Part shown: piece by piece, positions 1-9,497 of the stretch
How positions within the stretch are numbered: the stretch's first letter is position 1
Layout: each line of letters starts with the position of its first letter
DNA from: Pseudophaeobacter leonis
GTDB taxonomy: Bacteria > Pseudomonadota > Alphaproteobacteria > Rhodobacterales > Rhodobacteraceae
NCBI RefSeq assembly: GCF_002087335.1
Contig: NZ_MWVJ01000076.1
Span: 50,517 to 114,516 of the forward strand
Direction: 5' to 3'
DNA: 64,000 nucleotides
The notes under the pieces: model-generated
Told to the model about the DNA's origin: nothing
Seen by the model: only the letters and a program-made list of their open reading frames with translations
Databases searched by the model: none
Position numbers and translations under genes: made by a program

Positions 1-1091
1 TGCGTGATGCCCTTGCCGATGCCGGGCTGCCCTATGACGCGGTACAGCAGGCCTATGCCGGCTATGTCTACGGCGACAGCACCTGCGGTCAGGCGGTCCT
101 TTACAAGGTGGGCATGACCGGCATTCCGGTGATGAATGTGAACAACAACTGTTCGACCGGCTCGACCGCGCTGTTCATGGCACGCCAGGCGGTACAGTCC
201 GGCGCGGTGGATGTGGCGCTGGCGCTGGGGTTTGAACATATGCAGCCCGGCGCGCTGACCTCGCCCTGGACCGATCGCCCCAGCCCCTTTGATGCCTTTG
301 ATGCCGAGACCGATGATCTGGTTGGCCGTCCTGAAATTCCGCTGGCGCTGCGCTATTTTGGCGGCGCCGGTAAATCGCACATGGAGAAACACGGCTCCAG
401 CATGACCGATCTGGCCCGCATCCGTGCCAAGGCCAGCCGCCACGCGGTCAACAACCCGCTGGCGCTGTTCCGTCAGGAGCTCACGCCCGAAGACGTGCTG
501 CAAAGCCCGATGATCTGGGAGGGTGTCATGACCCGCCTGATGGCCTGCCCCCCTACCTGTGGGGCTGCCGCCGCCATTGTGGTCAGCGAGGCCTATGCCA
601 AAAAACACGGTCTAAATCAGGCCGTGCGCATCAAGGGACAGGCGATGACCACCGACTATGCCTCAACCTTTGAGGCGCACGACATGATGCAGCTGGTGGG
701 ATATGATATGACCGCCGCCGCCGCAGCGCAAATTCAGGAGCAGACCGGCATCAGTATCGACGACGTCGATGTGGTCGAGCTGCACGACTGTTTCGCCCAC
801 AACGAGATGATCACCTATGAGGGTCTTGGCCTCTGCCCCGAGGGCGGCGCCAGCAAATTCATCGCCGAGGGCGACAATACCTATGGCGGCAAATATGTCG
901 CCAACCCCTCGGGCGGACTGTTGTCCAAGGGGCACCCGCTGGGGGCCACTGGCCTTGCGCAATGCTACGAGCTGACGCGGCAGCTGCGCGGCACCGCAGG
1001 CCCCACTCAGGTAGAGGGGGCGCGCACCGCGCTGCAGCATAACCTCGGCCTTGGCGGCGCCTGCGTCGTCACGCTCTACCAAGCCGCCTGA
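1..1091 (+). CDS. SCP-x-type thiolase (acetyl-CoA acetyltransferase family), 5' end missing
   Basis: The gene runs in from the left edge, so the N-terminus is absent; the frame is open from base 3. A thiolase active-site cysteine lies in NNNCSTGS near base 150. HDCFAHNE near base 785 and GHPLGATG near base 945 are typical of the SCP-2/SCP-x thiolases that cleave 3-ketoacyl-CoA. It is the first visible gene of a plus-strand operon with MaoC hydratases, an SDR, a CoA-transferase and an acyl-CoA dehydrogenase. That makes it the probable last step of a beta-oxidation-like cycle. The substrate is not evident from sequence; this thiolase class often handles branched or sterol-like acyl chains (family knowledge). 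Confidence 0.9.
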   Translation, partial: RDALADAGLPYDAVQQAYAGYVYGDSTCGQAVLYKVGMTGIPVMNVNNNCSTGSTALFMARQAVQSGAVDVALALGFEHMQPGALTSPWTDRPSPFDAFDAETDDLVGRPEIPLALRYFGGAGKSHMEKHGSSMTDLARIRAKASRHAVNNPLALFRQELTPEDVLQSPMIWEGVMTRLMACPPTCGAAAAIVVSEAYAKKHGLNQAVRIKGQAMTTDYASTFEAHDMMQLVGYDMTAAAAAQIQEQTGISIDDVDVVELHDCFAHNEMITYEGLGLCPEGGASKFIAEGDNTYGGKYVANPSGGLLSKGHPLGATGLAQCYELTRQLRGTAGPTQVEGARTALQHNLGLGGACVVTLYQAA

Positions 1092-1104
1092 GGGGGACAC
1101 GCAG

Positions 1105-1551
1105 ATGATCGACAGATCCTTCATCGGGCGCAGTTTTCCGCCGCTACATGTCGATGTAGAGGCTGGCCAGCTGCGCGCCTTTGCCCGCGCCACGGGCCAG
1201 CGCGATCCTGTGTACTGGGACGAGGAGGCGGCGCAGGCCGCAGGCTATCGCGCCCTGCCCGCGCCGCTCACCTTTCTGTTTACGCTGGATCAGGAGCGCG
1301 AGGATCGGTTCTATTTCATCAATGCCATGGGGATCGAGCTGGGCCATGTGCTGCACGGCGAGCAGGCCTTTAGCTACGCAGCGCCGATCTGCGCCGGCGA
1401 CACAGTGACCCTCACCTGCACCTGTCTGGATATCTACGACAAAAAGGGCGGCGCCATGGAGTTTGTCATCCTGAAAACCCAGGCGGTGAACCAGCTGGGC
1501 GAGGATCTCGGCACTATGACCAGCACCATCGTTGTGAGGGACCCAAAATGA
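1105..1551 (+). CDS. MaoC N-terminal-type dehydratase (hot-dog fold)
   Basis: A 148-residue protein resembling the N-terminal MaoC/FAS1-like dehydratase domain, with GRSFPPLHVDVEAGQLRAFA near the start and a central CAGDTVTLT segment. I chose ATG 1105 because an AG-rich ribosome site (gaggggg) lies just upstream; an in-frame start at 1051 would overlap the thiolase by 41 bases. The stop overlaps the start of the next MaoC gene (ATGA), indicating translational coupling. Such split MaoC pairs usually form a heteromer hydrating 2-enoyl-CoA, the N-type subunit lacking the catalytic Asp/His (family knowledge, inferred here). Confidence 0.85.
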   Translation: MIDRSFIGRSFPPLHVDVEAGQLRAFARATGQRDPVYWDEEAAQAAGYRALPAPLTFLFTLDQEREDRFYFINAMGIELGHVLHGEQAFSYAAPICAGDTVTLTCTCLDIYDKKGGAMEFVILKTQAVNQLGEDLGTMTSTIVVRDPK

Positions 1552-1970
1552 GTGTTTTTGCACAGGGCGTGACCTATGACGGGGTTGCGGTTGGCGACAC
1601 TTTGCCTGCCGTGAGCTCAAAACCCATCAGCCGCACCACGCTGGCGCTGTTTGCGGGGGCGTCGGGCGATCACAACCCGATCCACATCGACATCGACTTT
1701 GCCAAGGCGGCAGGCATGCCGGATGTCTTTGCCCACGGTATGCTCGGCATGGCTTACTTAGGCCATCTGCTCACCGCCTGGGTGCCACAGCGCGCCGTGC
1801 GGGAGTTCTCCACCCGGTTTGTGGCCATTACGCAGGTGCATGCAATTGTGACCTGCACCGGCCGCGTTGTGGAGAAACGCGAGGGCAATCTGGTGGCGCT
1901 GGAGATTGAGGCCGCCGATCAGCATGGCGAGGTCAAACTGGCAGGCAAGGCACTGGTACAGCTGCCCTAG
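1548..1970 (+). CDS. MaoC-like (R)-specific enoyl-CoA hydratase subunit
   Basis: A 140-residue hot-dog protein carrying the hydratase-2 motif FAGASGDHNPIHIDIDFA around residues 35-52, with the Asp and His expected for catalysis, followed by FAHGML. It overlaps the upstream MaoC-N gene by four bases, so the two probably form one hydratase. Within the operon it would add water across the double bond made by the acyl-CoA dehydrogenase at 4145, giving the substrate for the dehydrogenase at 2045. Confidence 0.88.
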   Translation: MSVFAQGVTYDGVAVGDTLPAVSSKPISRTTLALFAGASGDHNPIHIDIDFAKAAGMPDVFAHGMLGMAYLGHLLTAWVPQRAVREFSTRFVAITQVHAIVTCTGRVVEKREGNLVALEIEAADQHGEVKLAGKALVQLP

Positions 1971-1988
1971 AACCGAGCCGGGCGGCGC

Positions 1989-2019
1989 CCTCCCAGGGGG
2001 AGGATCGGGCTCTGCCCGA
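1989..2019. repeat. two adjacent short hairpins between MaoC and SDR genes
   Basis: CCTCCC/GGGAGG (1989-1994 with 1998-2003) is followed at once by TCGGGC/GCCCGA (2005-2010 with 2014-2019), each with a 3-base loop. No T-tract follows, so this is not a classical terminator. It may be a small repeated intergenic element or an mRNA-stability hairpin inside the operon. Confidence 0.5.
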
Positions 2020-2044
2020 CGTACCGCCGGACGGAACACTTCAT

Positions 2045-2899
2045 ATGTCTTTAATAACGGACTCACAAAAGATGACAAAGCTCGCAGGCAAAACCGCCTA
2101 TATCACTGGCGCCGGACGTGGCATTGGCCGCTCCATCGCGCTGAAACTGGCCGGTGACGGCGCCAATGTGGTGCTCAACGATCTGGACGCAGAGCCAGCC
2201 CAAGCGGTTGTGGCCGAGATCGAGGCCATGGGCGGCAAGGCGCTGGCCATTGCAGGGTCCGTCACCGCCCCCGGCTTTGCCGATGATTTCATCCAGGCCG
2301 GGATCGACAGGTTCGGCGGCGTAGACATCATCGTCAACAATGCCGGCTACACCTGGGATGGCTTCATCGGCAAGATGAGCGACGCGCAGTTTGACGCCAT
2401 GATCGATGTGCACCTGAAGGCGCCGTTTCAGATCCTGCGCGCCGCCGCCCCCTTTATTGCCGAACAGGTCGCGCAAGAGACCGCCGAGGGCCGCGAAGTG
2501 TTTCGCAAGGTGGTCAATATCTCGTCCATTTCAGGCACCGGCGGCAATGCGGGACAGGCGAACTACTCTGCAGCCAAATCCGGCGTCATTGGCCTGACAA
2601 AAACCATGGCCAAGGAATGGGGACGCTTTAAGGTGAACGTCAACGCGGTGGCCTTTGGCATGATCTCGACCCGGCTGACCGAAGCCACCGACGAGAAGAA
2701 ATCTATCGAGGTCGAAGGCAACAAAGTCGCCATTGGCATCCCGAAAAAGCTGGTGCAGGGTATGGAAATGATGATCCCCCTGGGCCGCGCCGGCACCGCC
2801 GAAGAGGCCGCAGGCGGCGTCTATCTCTTCTGCATCCCCGAGAGCAACTATGTCTCAGGCCAGACCCTGATCGTGGGTGGCGGCTTTGGCGGCAGCTGA
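2045..2899 (+). CDS. SDR-family 3-hydroxyacyl-CoA dehydrogenase-like oxidoreductase
   Basis: A 284-residue classical short-chain dehydrogenase. The nucleotide-binding TGAGRGIG lies near residue 25, NNAG near residue 97, and the catalytic Ser plus YSAAK near residue 178. The N-terminus resembles the dehydrogenase domain of multifunctional type-2 beta-oxidation enzymes. In this operon it most likely oxidises the 3-hydroxyacyl-CoA made by the MaoC pair. The start is uncertain: ATG 2072 (MTKLAGK) fits the family's usual N-terminus better than ATG 2045, and neither has a strong ribosome site. Confidence 0.85.
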   Translation: MSLITDSQKMTKLAGKTAYITGAGRGIGRSIALKLAGDGANVVLNDLDAEPAQAVVAEIEAMGGKALAIAGSVTAPGFADDFIQAGIDRFGGVDIIVNNAGYTWDGFIGKMSDAQFDAMIDVHLKAPFQILRAAAPFIAEQVAQETAEGREVFRKVVNISSISGTGGNAGQANYSAAKSGVIGLTKTMAKEWGRFKVNVNAVAFGMISTRLTEATDEKKSIEVEGNKVAIGIPKKLVQGMEMMIPLGRAGTAEEAAGGVYLFCIPESNYVSGQTLIVGGGFGGS

Positions 2900-2904
2900 C
2901 CAGT

Positions 2905-2974
2905 CCTAGGATCAGAACTGGTTCAGACCTAGGATCAGGCCTAGGATCAGGCCTGGAACCAGAACTGGATCAGA
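2905..2974. repeat. short tandem repeat, six units of 11-12 bp
   Basis: Six degenerate units follow the SDR stop: cctaggatcaga, actggttcaga, cctaggatcagg twice (2928-2951), cctggaaccaga, actggatcaga. This is one of many such duplications in the window. Confidence 0.85.
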
Positions 2975-3045
2975 GCCACAGCACGCAGCAGAGACTTAGG
3001 CCTGCCCCTCACCTGCAGGGCAGGCCTCAAGAGGGAGAAGACATC

Positions 3046-4139
3046 ATGCTTGAGGGCATCCGCATCATTGAGGTCGAAGGCCTCGGCCCCGGCCCCTTTG
3101 CCGCAATGACACTGGCGGATATGGGCGCCGATGTGATCTGCGTTCACCGCAAGGGCGGCAGCGTCACCCCCGGTATGCCGGAACGCTCTTTGCTCGATCG
3201 CGGCAAGCGCTCGATTGCGCTGGACCTGAAAGATCCGTCCGATATCAATGTCTTTCTGGCGCTGGTTGCCACGGCGGACGGGCTGATTGAGGGCTTTCGC
3301 CCCGGTGTGATGGAGCGGCTGGGGATCGGCCCTGCGGCCTGCCAGGCGGTGAATCCCGCGCTGGTGTTTGGCCGCATGACAGGTTGGGGACAAAAGAGCG
3401 CTCTGTCACAAACCGCAGGCCATGATCTAAACTATATCTCCCTGTCTGGCGCGCTTTGGTATGCTTCCACGCCCGGGGATGCGCCCCTTACCCCTGCCAC
3501 GCTGGTGGGCGATATTGGCGGCGGCGCGATGTACCTGGTGGCGGGCATGCTGGCCGGGCTGCTCAAGGCCAAGACAAGTGGCACCGGCACGGTGGTGGAC
3601 GCGGCGATCTACGATGGCTCGGCGCATATGATGAACCTGTTGATGAGCATCCGACAGGGCGGCGGCTTTGGCGAGGCCCGGGGCAGCAATCTGCTGGATG
3701 GCCCCCACTGGAGCCGCAGCTACGCCTGTGCTGATGGCGGCTACATGACCGTGCAATGCCTTGAGCCAAAGTTCTACGCCCAGTTTCTGTCGCTGATGGG
3801 GTTAAGCGACGATGCTGATTTCCAGCACCAGTTTGACACCACAAAATGGCCCGCGCTGACCGGACGCCTTGCCGGGCTTTTTGCCAGCCAGACCCGCGCC
3901 CACTGGGCCGATCTGTTTCAGGGAACGGATGCCTGCGTCGCCCCCCGGTGCTCAGCCCGGATGAAGCCCGCGAACACCCGATGAACACCCGTGGCACCTG
4001 GGTGGACCACGAGGGCGTGCTGCAGGCCGCCCCCGCCCCGCGGTTTTCCGACGCCCCCGACTGGCAGCCCGCCGCCAGCCCGGACCGTGGCCAACACAGC
4101 GCGGATATTCTGGCCGAACTCGGCCTCAACAAGGACTGA
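3046..4139 (+). CDS. CaiB/BaiF family CoA-transferase or acyl-CoA racemase (frameshift near 3940)
   Basis: A family III CoA-transferase or alpha-methylacyl-CoA racemase. It begins MLEGIRIIEVEGLGPGPFAAM, with GADVICVHRKGG and the typical HDLNYISLSGAL segment near residue 125. The first frame ends at 3984, but the conserved tail (PVLSPDEAREHP onward) continues in another frame to a TGA at 4137-4139. Adding one C to the C6 run at 3941-3946 joins them into 364 residues, normal for the family. A sequencing error is likelier than decay. It precedes the acyl-CoA dehydrogenase by 5 bases. It probably activates or epimerises the acyl substrate of this operon. Confidence 0.85.
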
Positions 4140-4144
4140 TCGCC

Positions 4145-5304
4145 ATGACTGCCCATATCTCGCCCTGGATGGATGAAGAACTGACCCTGCTGCAGGACAG
4201 CCTGCGCACATTTTATGCCACTGAAATGGTGCCGCATGAGGCCCGCTGGCAGGAGCAGGGCCATATTGACCGCGACTTTTGGAACAAGGCCGGCGCATTT
4301 GGCATCCTCTGCGCCTCGGTTCCGGAAGAATACGGCGGCATGGGCGGCGACTTTCGTCATGAGGCGGTGATCGCCACCGAGCAATACCGCGCCGCCGGCT
4401 TTTCCGGCTTTGGCAATTCGGTACACAGCCAGATCTGTGCCGGATATATCCTGGATTACGGCTCAGAAGCGCAGAAAAAGCGCTGGCTGCCAAAGATGGC
4501 CAGTGGCGAGATGGTCTGCGCCATCGCCATGACAGAGCCGGGCACCGGGTCGGATTTGCAAAACATCAAAACCACCGCAAAGCTGGATGGCAATGAATAC
4601 GTGGTGAACGGCTCAAAGACCTTTATCACCAATGGCCAGCAGGCCGATCTGGTCATTTTGTGGTGGCCAAGACCGACCCCAGCATGGGGGCCAAAGGCAT
4701 CTCGCTGATGGTGGTGGAAACCGCTGATGCGCCAGGGTTTGCCCGGGGGCGCAATCTGGAAAAACTGGGCCTCAAAAGCCAGGACACATCCGAGCTGTTC
4801 TTTGACAATGTGCGGCTGCCACCGGAAAACCTGCTGGGCGGCACTGAGGGTCAGGGGTTTTATCAGCTGATGAAATCGCTGCCACAGGAACGTCTTGTGG
4901 TGGCTCTGGGCGGGGCGGCCGCGATGGACAAAGCGCTGGAAGAGACCGTCGCCTACACCGCCGAGCGAAAGGCCTTTGGCAAGCCGCTGCTGGAGATGCA
5001 AAACACCCGGTTCAAGCTGGCCGAGGTCAAGACAGTGGCCCATATTGCCCGGGTATTTCTGGATGACTGTGTTGCCAAACATCTGCGCGGTGAGCTGGAC
5101 GCCACAACTGCGTCGATGGCGAAATGGTGGGTGACACAGATGCAATGCGACACCATGGATGAGTGCCTGCAACTTTTTGGCGGCTATGGCTATATGTCGG
5201 AATATCCGATCTCGACGATGTATGCCGACGCACGGGTGCAAAAAATCTACGGCGGCTCAAACGAGATCATGAAAGAGCTGATCGCCCGCAGCCTTACACC
5301 CTGA
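4145..5304 (+). CDS. acyl-CoA dehydrogenase (frameshift near 4657)
   Basis: An FAD-dependent acyl-CoA dehydrogenase introducing the 2,3 double bond. Visible are PEEYGGMGGD, the signature AMTEPGTGSDLQ near residue 135, and the C-terminal family motif QLFGGYGYMSEYP, then KIYGGSNEIMKELIAR. The frame breaks at the T-run in ggtcattttgtgg (4656-4659). One extra T restores DLVIFVVAKTDP and a continuous 386-residue protein, the normal size. Start ATG 4145 follows the CoA-transferase stop by five bases. It is the last gene of the operon. The frameshift is most likely a base-calling error. Confidence 0.88.
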
Positions 5305-5310
5305 TCCGCC

Positions 5311-5352
5311 CAGCCTGAGCCACACAGCCTGAATCACGCAGCCTGAGCCACG
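5311..5352. repeat. 14-bp tandem repeat, three copies
   Basis: The units cagcctgagccaca, cagcctgaatcacg and cagcctgagccacg occupy 5311-5324, 5325-5338 and 5339-5352, seven bases after the acyl-CoA dehydrogenase stop. Confidence 0.9.
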
Positions 5353-5370
5353 CAGGCAATCCACACGAAA

Positions 5371-5402
5371 AACCCGCGCAACAGCATCCTGTCGCGCGGG
5401 TT
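5371..5402 (-). terminator. rho-independent terminator of the 52-residue gene
   Basis: A perfect 9-bp stem (AACCCGCGC 5371-5379 with GCGCGGGTT 5394-5402) and a 14-base loop. Read on the minus strand it is followed by a T-run, so it terminates the minus-strand gene at 5433-5591. It may also stop the convergent operon. Confidence 0.8.
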
Positions 5403-5432
5403 AAACTGGGGTCAAAAGCGGGGCACTCAGTC

Positions 5433-5591
5433 CTACTTTTTGCTGGCAGCCGCCGCCTTCATGCGTTGCAGCAGCGCCGTCTTATCTTCGGCTTTATCAT
5501 AGGGGTTTTTGCGGCTGCCCTTGGCGTTGTGCTCCGCGTGACGCGGTGCATTGGTGCCCCGCCGTGCGGCGCCGGTCTTTCCATAGTCCAT
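5433..5591 (-). CDS. small basic protein of unknown function (52 residues)
   Basis: An open frame from ATG 5591 to TAG 5433 encodes a 52-residue Lys/Arg/Ala-rich protein: it starts MDYGKTGAARRGTN, has KNPYDKAEDKTALLQRM near residues 28-44 and ends AAAASKK. Support for a real gene is the sensible hydrophilic composition, the isolated position, and a minus-strand terminator 30 bases after the stop. Alternative frames here give proline/histidine-rich nonsense. I do not recognise a function; similar small basic proteins are common in this clade (general impression, not checked). Confidence 0.65.
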   Translation of the reverse strand: MDYGKTGAARRGTNAPRHAEHNAKGSRKNPYDKAEDKTALLQRMKAAAASKK

Positions 5592-5702
5592 GGCTCTGCC
5601 TTTGTATGTTGGGGATGAGAGGAATCTCTGTTGTCGCGCTGATGCCCCAAATGCGGCTTATTTGCAAGGTGAGGCCGCTGCACGGCACTGTAACACAGGC
5701 GC

Positions 5703-5744
5703 CAGGCCGCTGATGTCAGGCCGTTGATGTCAGGCCGGCGATGT
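5703..5744. repeat. 14-bp tandem repeat, three copies, touching the acetyltransferase stop
   Basis: The units caggccgctgatgt, caggccgttgatgt and caggccggcgatgt lie at 5703-5716, 5717-5730 and 5731-5744. The array abuts the 3' end of the acetyltransferase gene. Confidence 0.9.
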
Positions 5745-6298
5745 CAGGCAACAGGTGGCTGGTAGGTCAGCACCTGGTTCAGATAGCCTTCCTCACCAAT
5801 GCGAAAATGGGTTTGGCCGCTGATCTCAAACCCCATGCGTTGATAAAAGGCAATCGCTGCAGTGTTTTGCGCGTTTGTCGTCAGCCAAGGGGCCTCAGCG
5901 CCCAATTCAGCGCAGCGCTTCAGCCCCGCCTGCAGCAGCGCGCGGCCCACTCCCCGCCCATGGTGGCGTGGCTGCACATAAAGCGTTGCGATCTCAACCG
6001 CGGACCCCGGCCCCGCAGGCGGCGTTGGCCCCTCAGAGATGCGGATAAAGCCGTCAATGCCCTCAACATTCTGCGAGACAATGACGGTCTCATTCTGCTG
6101 TTGCAGCAGCGACTGAAACCGCTCCGGGGTCAGTTCGGAAAAGATATAGCCCGCAAACAGATCGTTCACGCCACGGCGCAGGTAGGTGCCAACCCAGACC
6201 TCAATCGACAAGGCCGCCAGACTCGTCGCGTCCTCAGAACGCGCCGGGCGCAGGCTGATCTTGCCCTGATGGCTCTCAGCCACCCCGCACCGTATCAA
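5744..6298 (-). CDS. GNAT-family N-acetyltransferase
   Basis: The protein has the GNAT acetyl-CoA-binding region [20 protein letters not shown] near residues 100-120 (the R-G-x-G-x-A pyrophosphate loop), followed by [17 protein letters not shown], the usual C-terminal signature. The acyl acceptor cannot be inferred. The first in-frame start is TTG 6298; GTG 6283 is an alternative. Either overlaps the hemE stop at 6276, so the gene is probably co-transcribed and coupled to hemE. Confidence 0.8.
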   Translation of the reverse strand: MIRCGVAESHQGKISLRPARSEDATSLAALSIEVWVGTYLRRGVNDLFAGYIFSELTPERFQSLLQQQNETVIVSQNVEGIDGFIRISEGPTPPAGPGSAVEIATLYVQPRHHGRGVGRALLQAGLKRCAELGAEAPWLTTNAQNTAAIAFYQRMGFEISGQTHFRIGEEGYLNQVLTYQPPVA

Positions 6299-7310
6299 TC
6301 ATCAGCTGCACATTGTCCGGGTTGGCATCAGGTGTGATGCCATGGCCAAGGTTGAAAATATGCGGACCGTTCTTGAACGCCTCAACAATGGCGCGGGTCT
6401 CATCCACCAGATCCTGACCACCGGTGACCATATGGCGCGAGGCGAGGTTGCCCTGCACGCAGCCATCCACCTGCAGGTTCTGCGCCGCCCAGACGGGATC
6501 AACCGAGTTGTCCAGCGCCAGACAGTCAATGCCGGTAGCCTTGGCAAAGCCGAGGTATTTTTCGCCTGCTTCACGGGGAAAGCCAATCACGGGAATACCG
6601 GGATGACGCTGTTTCAGCGCGGCAGTGATCTGGCGGCAGGGCTCCAGCGCGTATTTGCGGAAATCCTCACCTTTGAGCGAGCCGGCCCAGCTGTCAAAGA
6701 TCTTGACCACTTCGGCGCCGGCTTTGATCTGCATGGACAGATAGTCAATCGTCGCCTCGGTGATGCGCGCCAGCAGCGCCTCGAACAGAGCGTTGTTTTC
6801 CTGTTTCAGGGCATGCGCTGGAGCCTGATCCGGCGTGCCACGACCGGCAATCATATATGTCGCCACAGACCAGGGCGCGCCTGCAAACCCAATCAGCGGG
6901 GTCTCGGCAGGCAGTTCCGATTTCAGGATCTTGATCGTTTCATAAATCGGGTTCAGCGTCTCATGGATATCCGCAGCCGGGCCCAGTTTGGAAAAATCAC
7001 CCTCGGTGGTGATGGTCGACAGACGCGGGCCTTCGCCGGTGACAAACCACAGATCCGCGCCCAGCGCCTGGGGGATCAGCAGAATGTCGGCAAACAGGAT
7101 GGCGGCGTCAAAGCCATAGCGGCGGATCGGCTGCAGGGTAACCTCGGCGGCAAGGTCGGGATTGTAGCAGAGTTTCAGAAAATCACCGGCCTGGGCACGG
7201 GTGGCGCGGTACTCGGGCAGATAGCGACCCGCCTGGCGCATCATCCAGATCGGTGGGACGTCTTGTGTTTCACCCGCCAATGCGCGCAGCAGTTTCTTCT
7301 GTTCGGCCAT
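6276..7310 (-). CDS. hemE: uroporphyrinogen decarboxylase
   Basis: A cytoplasmic heme-pathway enzyme that decarboxylates uroporphyrinogen III to coproporphyrinogen III. The family signature [17 protein letters not shown] lies near residue 20, [11 protein letters not shown] near residue 145, and the length of 344 residues is typical. It starts at ATG 7310 and is divergent from hemC at 7432 across a 121-base shared promoter region. Two further heme genes (hemF at 12126, hemN at 30685) lie in this window. Confidence 0.97.
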   Translation of the reverse strand: MAEQKKLLRALAGETQDVPPIWMMRQAGRYLPEYRATRAQAGDFLKLCYNPDLAAEVTLQPIRRYGFDAAILFADILLIPQALGADLWFVTGEGPRLSTITTEGDFSKLGPAADIHETLNPIYETIKILKSELPAETPLIGFAGAPWSVATYMIAGRGTPDQAPAHALKQENNALFEALLARITEATIDYLSMQIKAGAEVVKIFDSWAGSLKGEDFRKYALEPCRQITAALKQRHPGIPVIGFPREAGEKYLGFAKATGIDCLALDNSVDPVWAAQNLQVDGCVQGNLASRHMVTGGQDLVDETRAIVEAFKNGPHIFNLGHGITPDANPDNVQLMIDTVRGG

Positions 7311-7431
7311 GTCACCCTCGGTTTTACGTGCTCATTTGCTTGCCCCATGAGGTCGGCCCAAAGCGGCAAATTGTCAAGGGCAGCTGGACCAGAGCTTGCA
7401 ACGGCAAATCGCCGCTACTAAAGGTTTGACT

Positions 7432-8391
7432 ATGACACAGAACCTGCCCTCCCCCGCCTCTCCGCTGAAAATCGGCACCCGTGGATCGCCTCTGGCGCTG
7501 GCTCAGGCCTATGAGACCCGCCGCCGTCTGGCCGGGGCCTTTGATCTGCCGCATGCGGCCTTTGAGATCGTGGTGATCAAGACCAGTGGCGACAATCAGG
7601 CGCTGATCGCGGCGGACAAGCCGCTAAAGGAGCTGGGCGGCAAGGGATTGTTCACCAAAGAGATCGAAGAGGATCTTTTGTCGGGTGCCATTGATATCGC
7701 GGTGCATTCGATGAAGGACATGCCGGTGGCCCAGCCTGCCGGGTTGTTGCTGAATTGCTATCTGCCGCGCGAAGATGTGCGCGACGCCTTTGTGTCGCCA
7801 AAGTTCTCCCGCCTGCTGGACCTTGAGGCGGGTGCAGTGGTCGGCACCTCGTCGCTGCGCCGCCGGGCCCAGCTGATGAACCGCCGCCCGGACCTGAAGG
7901 TGGTAGAGTTTCGCGGCAATGTGCAGACCCGGCTGAAGAAACTGAACGAGGGCGTCGCCGAGTGCACCTTCCTTGCCATGGCCGGGCTTAACCGGTTGGC
8001 GATGCAGGATGTGCCTGCCACCGCCATCGAGACCGATGATATGCTGCCTGCCGTGGCCCAGGGCGCCATCGGGATTGAGCGGCGCGGCAATGACAATCGC
8101 GTCGCCGCCATGCTGGAGGCCATCCACGACCAGGCCACCGGCCAGCGGCCTGCGGCCGAACGCGCCTTTTTGGCCGCCCTGGATGGCTCTTGCGAGACGC
8201 CAATTGCCGGGCTGGCAGAGCTTACGGGCGGCAGTCTGCGCCTGCGCGGTGAAGTGCTGCGGCCGGATGGCTCAGAAGCCATTGCCGAGGACCAGAGCTG
8301 TGCCATTGAAGACGGCGCCGAGCTGGGCCGCGCTATGGCCGACAAACTGCTGGCGCAGGCCGGTCCCGGTTTCTTTGACTGGCGCCAGTAA
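7432..8391 (+). CDS. hemC: hydroxymethylbilane synthase (porphobilinogen deaminase)
   Basis: It polymerises four porphobilinogens to hydroxymethylbilane. KIGTRGSPLALAQ marks the N-terminus, GTSSLRRRAQL lies in the centre, and the dipyrromethane-attachment cysteine is in LDGSCETPIAG. At 319 residues it has the usual length. ATG 7432 is preferred over 7396 because aagg precedes it and the conserved region begins about 13 residues later. It is divergently arranged with hemE. Confidence 0.96.
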   Translation: MTQNLPSPASPLKIGTRGSPLALAQAYETRRRLAGAFDLPHAAFEIVVIKTSGDNQALIAADKPLKELGGKGLFTKEIEEDLLSGAIDIAVHSMKDMPVAQPAGLLLNCYLPREDVRDAFVSPKFSRLLDLEAGAVVGTSSLRRRAQLMNRRPDLKVVEFRGNVQTRLKKLNEGVAECTFLAMAGLNRLAMQDVPATAIETDDMLPAVAQGAIGIERRGNDNRVAAMLEAIHDQATGQRPAAERAFLAALDGSCETPIAGLAELTGGSLRLRGEVLRPDGSEAIAEDQSCAIEDGAELGRAMADKLLAQAGPGFFDWRQ

Positions 8392-8515
8392 GGTGCGCCT
8401 GTAGACGCGGCAGTTTCCCCAAAAGGACGCCACGACATACGCCAGAGTATGACGCCACGCCCCATTTGACCGCCCCCCTGATTTTAGGTGACCCTGAGAT
8501 CAGGAGGAGCGCCAC

Positions 8516-9460
8516 ATGACACCCGGAAAGACCTATCTGAGCAGCGAAGAAATCCGTCCCCTGGCCGAACGGTCCGACGTCATGGGGGCCTGGCTCGTGC
8601 TGCATTGCTGGGGCGTGATTGCAGGCGCGCTGGCGCTGTTTGGGCTTTGGCCCAATGTGCTGACCTTTGTTCTTGCCGTCATGGTGATCGGCTCGCGTCA
8701 ATTGGGCCTGGCGATCCTGATGCATGAGGCCGCCCATAATGCCCTGTTCAAAACGCGCCGGTGGAACGAGACCATCGGTGAATGGCTCTGTGGTCGTCCG
8801 GTTCTGGCTGAGCTCGCCGCCTATCGCCATTATCACCTGACGCACCACCGTTTCACCCAAACCGACAAAGACCCCGATCTGGTGCTGAGCTCGAAATTCC
8901 CCACCTCCAAGGCCTCACTGCGGCGCAAATTCACCCGCGATCTGACCGGGCAGACCGGCGCCAAGCAGCTGCTGGGCCAAATCCTGATGAGCTTTCGACT
9001 CGCCGGTGACAAAGACGCCATTGAGGCCGCCGCCTCAGATTTTGCCCAGAGCTTTAAGGCGCCACATCTGTGGAAATCCCTGCCGGTGTTTCTGGGCATC
9101 ATGCTGGGGATGAGCCTGTTGGGCAGTTGGTGGTGGGGCTTTGCCTTTTGGTTGTTGCCGTACCTCACCTGGTTCCAGTTTGTGCTGCGGGTGCGCAATA
9201 TCGCCGAACACGGCGCCACCGAGCAGTCGGAAAACCCGCTGCAAAACGTCCGCACCACCAGGGCCGGCCCTCTCGCGCGGCTGTTTGTGGCGCCCTATTG
9301 GGTCAACTACCACCTGGAGCACCATATGGTGATGCATGTGCCCTGCTGGCAGCTGAAACACATGCACAAGGCGCTGCTAAGCAAGGGGCTGGGGCAAGAG
9401 ATGCGCATCGCCAAGGGCTACGGTCAGGCCATGGCTGAAGCAGGCTGGAAGCGCGCCTGA
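8516..9460 (+). CDS. membrane fatty-acid desaturase family protein
   Basis: A 314-residue integral-membrane di-iron desaturase or hydroxylase. The three histidine boxes are visible: HEAAHN near residue 70, HYHLTHHRF near residue 105, and NYHLEHHMVMH near residue 265; a fourth His is in AEHGATE. Hydrophobic segments near residues 22-60 and 185-220 fit the usual four-helix topology. A strong ribosome site (aggagg) precedes ATG 8516. The gene follows hemC by 124 bases, which include a 9-bp direct repeat (gacgccacg at 8426 and 8451) and a CATAC/GTATG inverted repeat. The substrate is unknown. Confidence 0.88.
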   Translation: MTPGKTYLSSEEIRPLAERSDVMGAWLVLHCWGVIAGALALFGLWPNVLTFVLAVMVIGSRQLGLAILMHEAAHNALFKTRRWNETIGEWLCGRPVLAELAAYRHYHLTHHRFTQTDKDPDLVLSSKFPTSKASLRRKFTRDLTGQTGAKQLLGQILMSFRLAGDKDAIEAAASDFAQSFKAPHLWKSLPVFLGIMLGMSLLGSWWWGFAFWLLPYLTWFQFVLRVRNIAEHGATEQSENPLQNVRTTRAGPLARLFVAPYWVNYHLEHHMVMHVPCWQLKHMHKALLSKGLGQEMRIAKGYGQAMAEAGWKRA

Positions 9461-9497
9461 AAGCACGGCCTATCTGGCCTGTTCTGAATGGGTGTTT

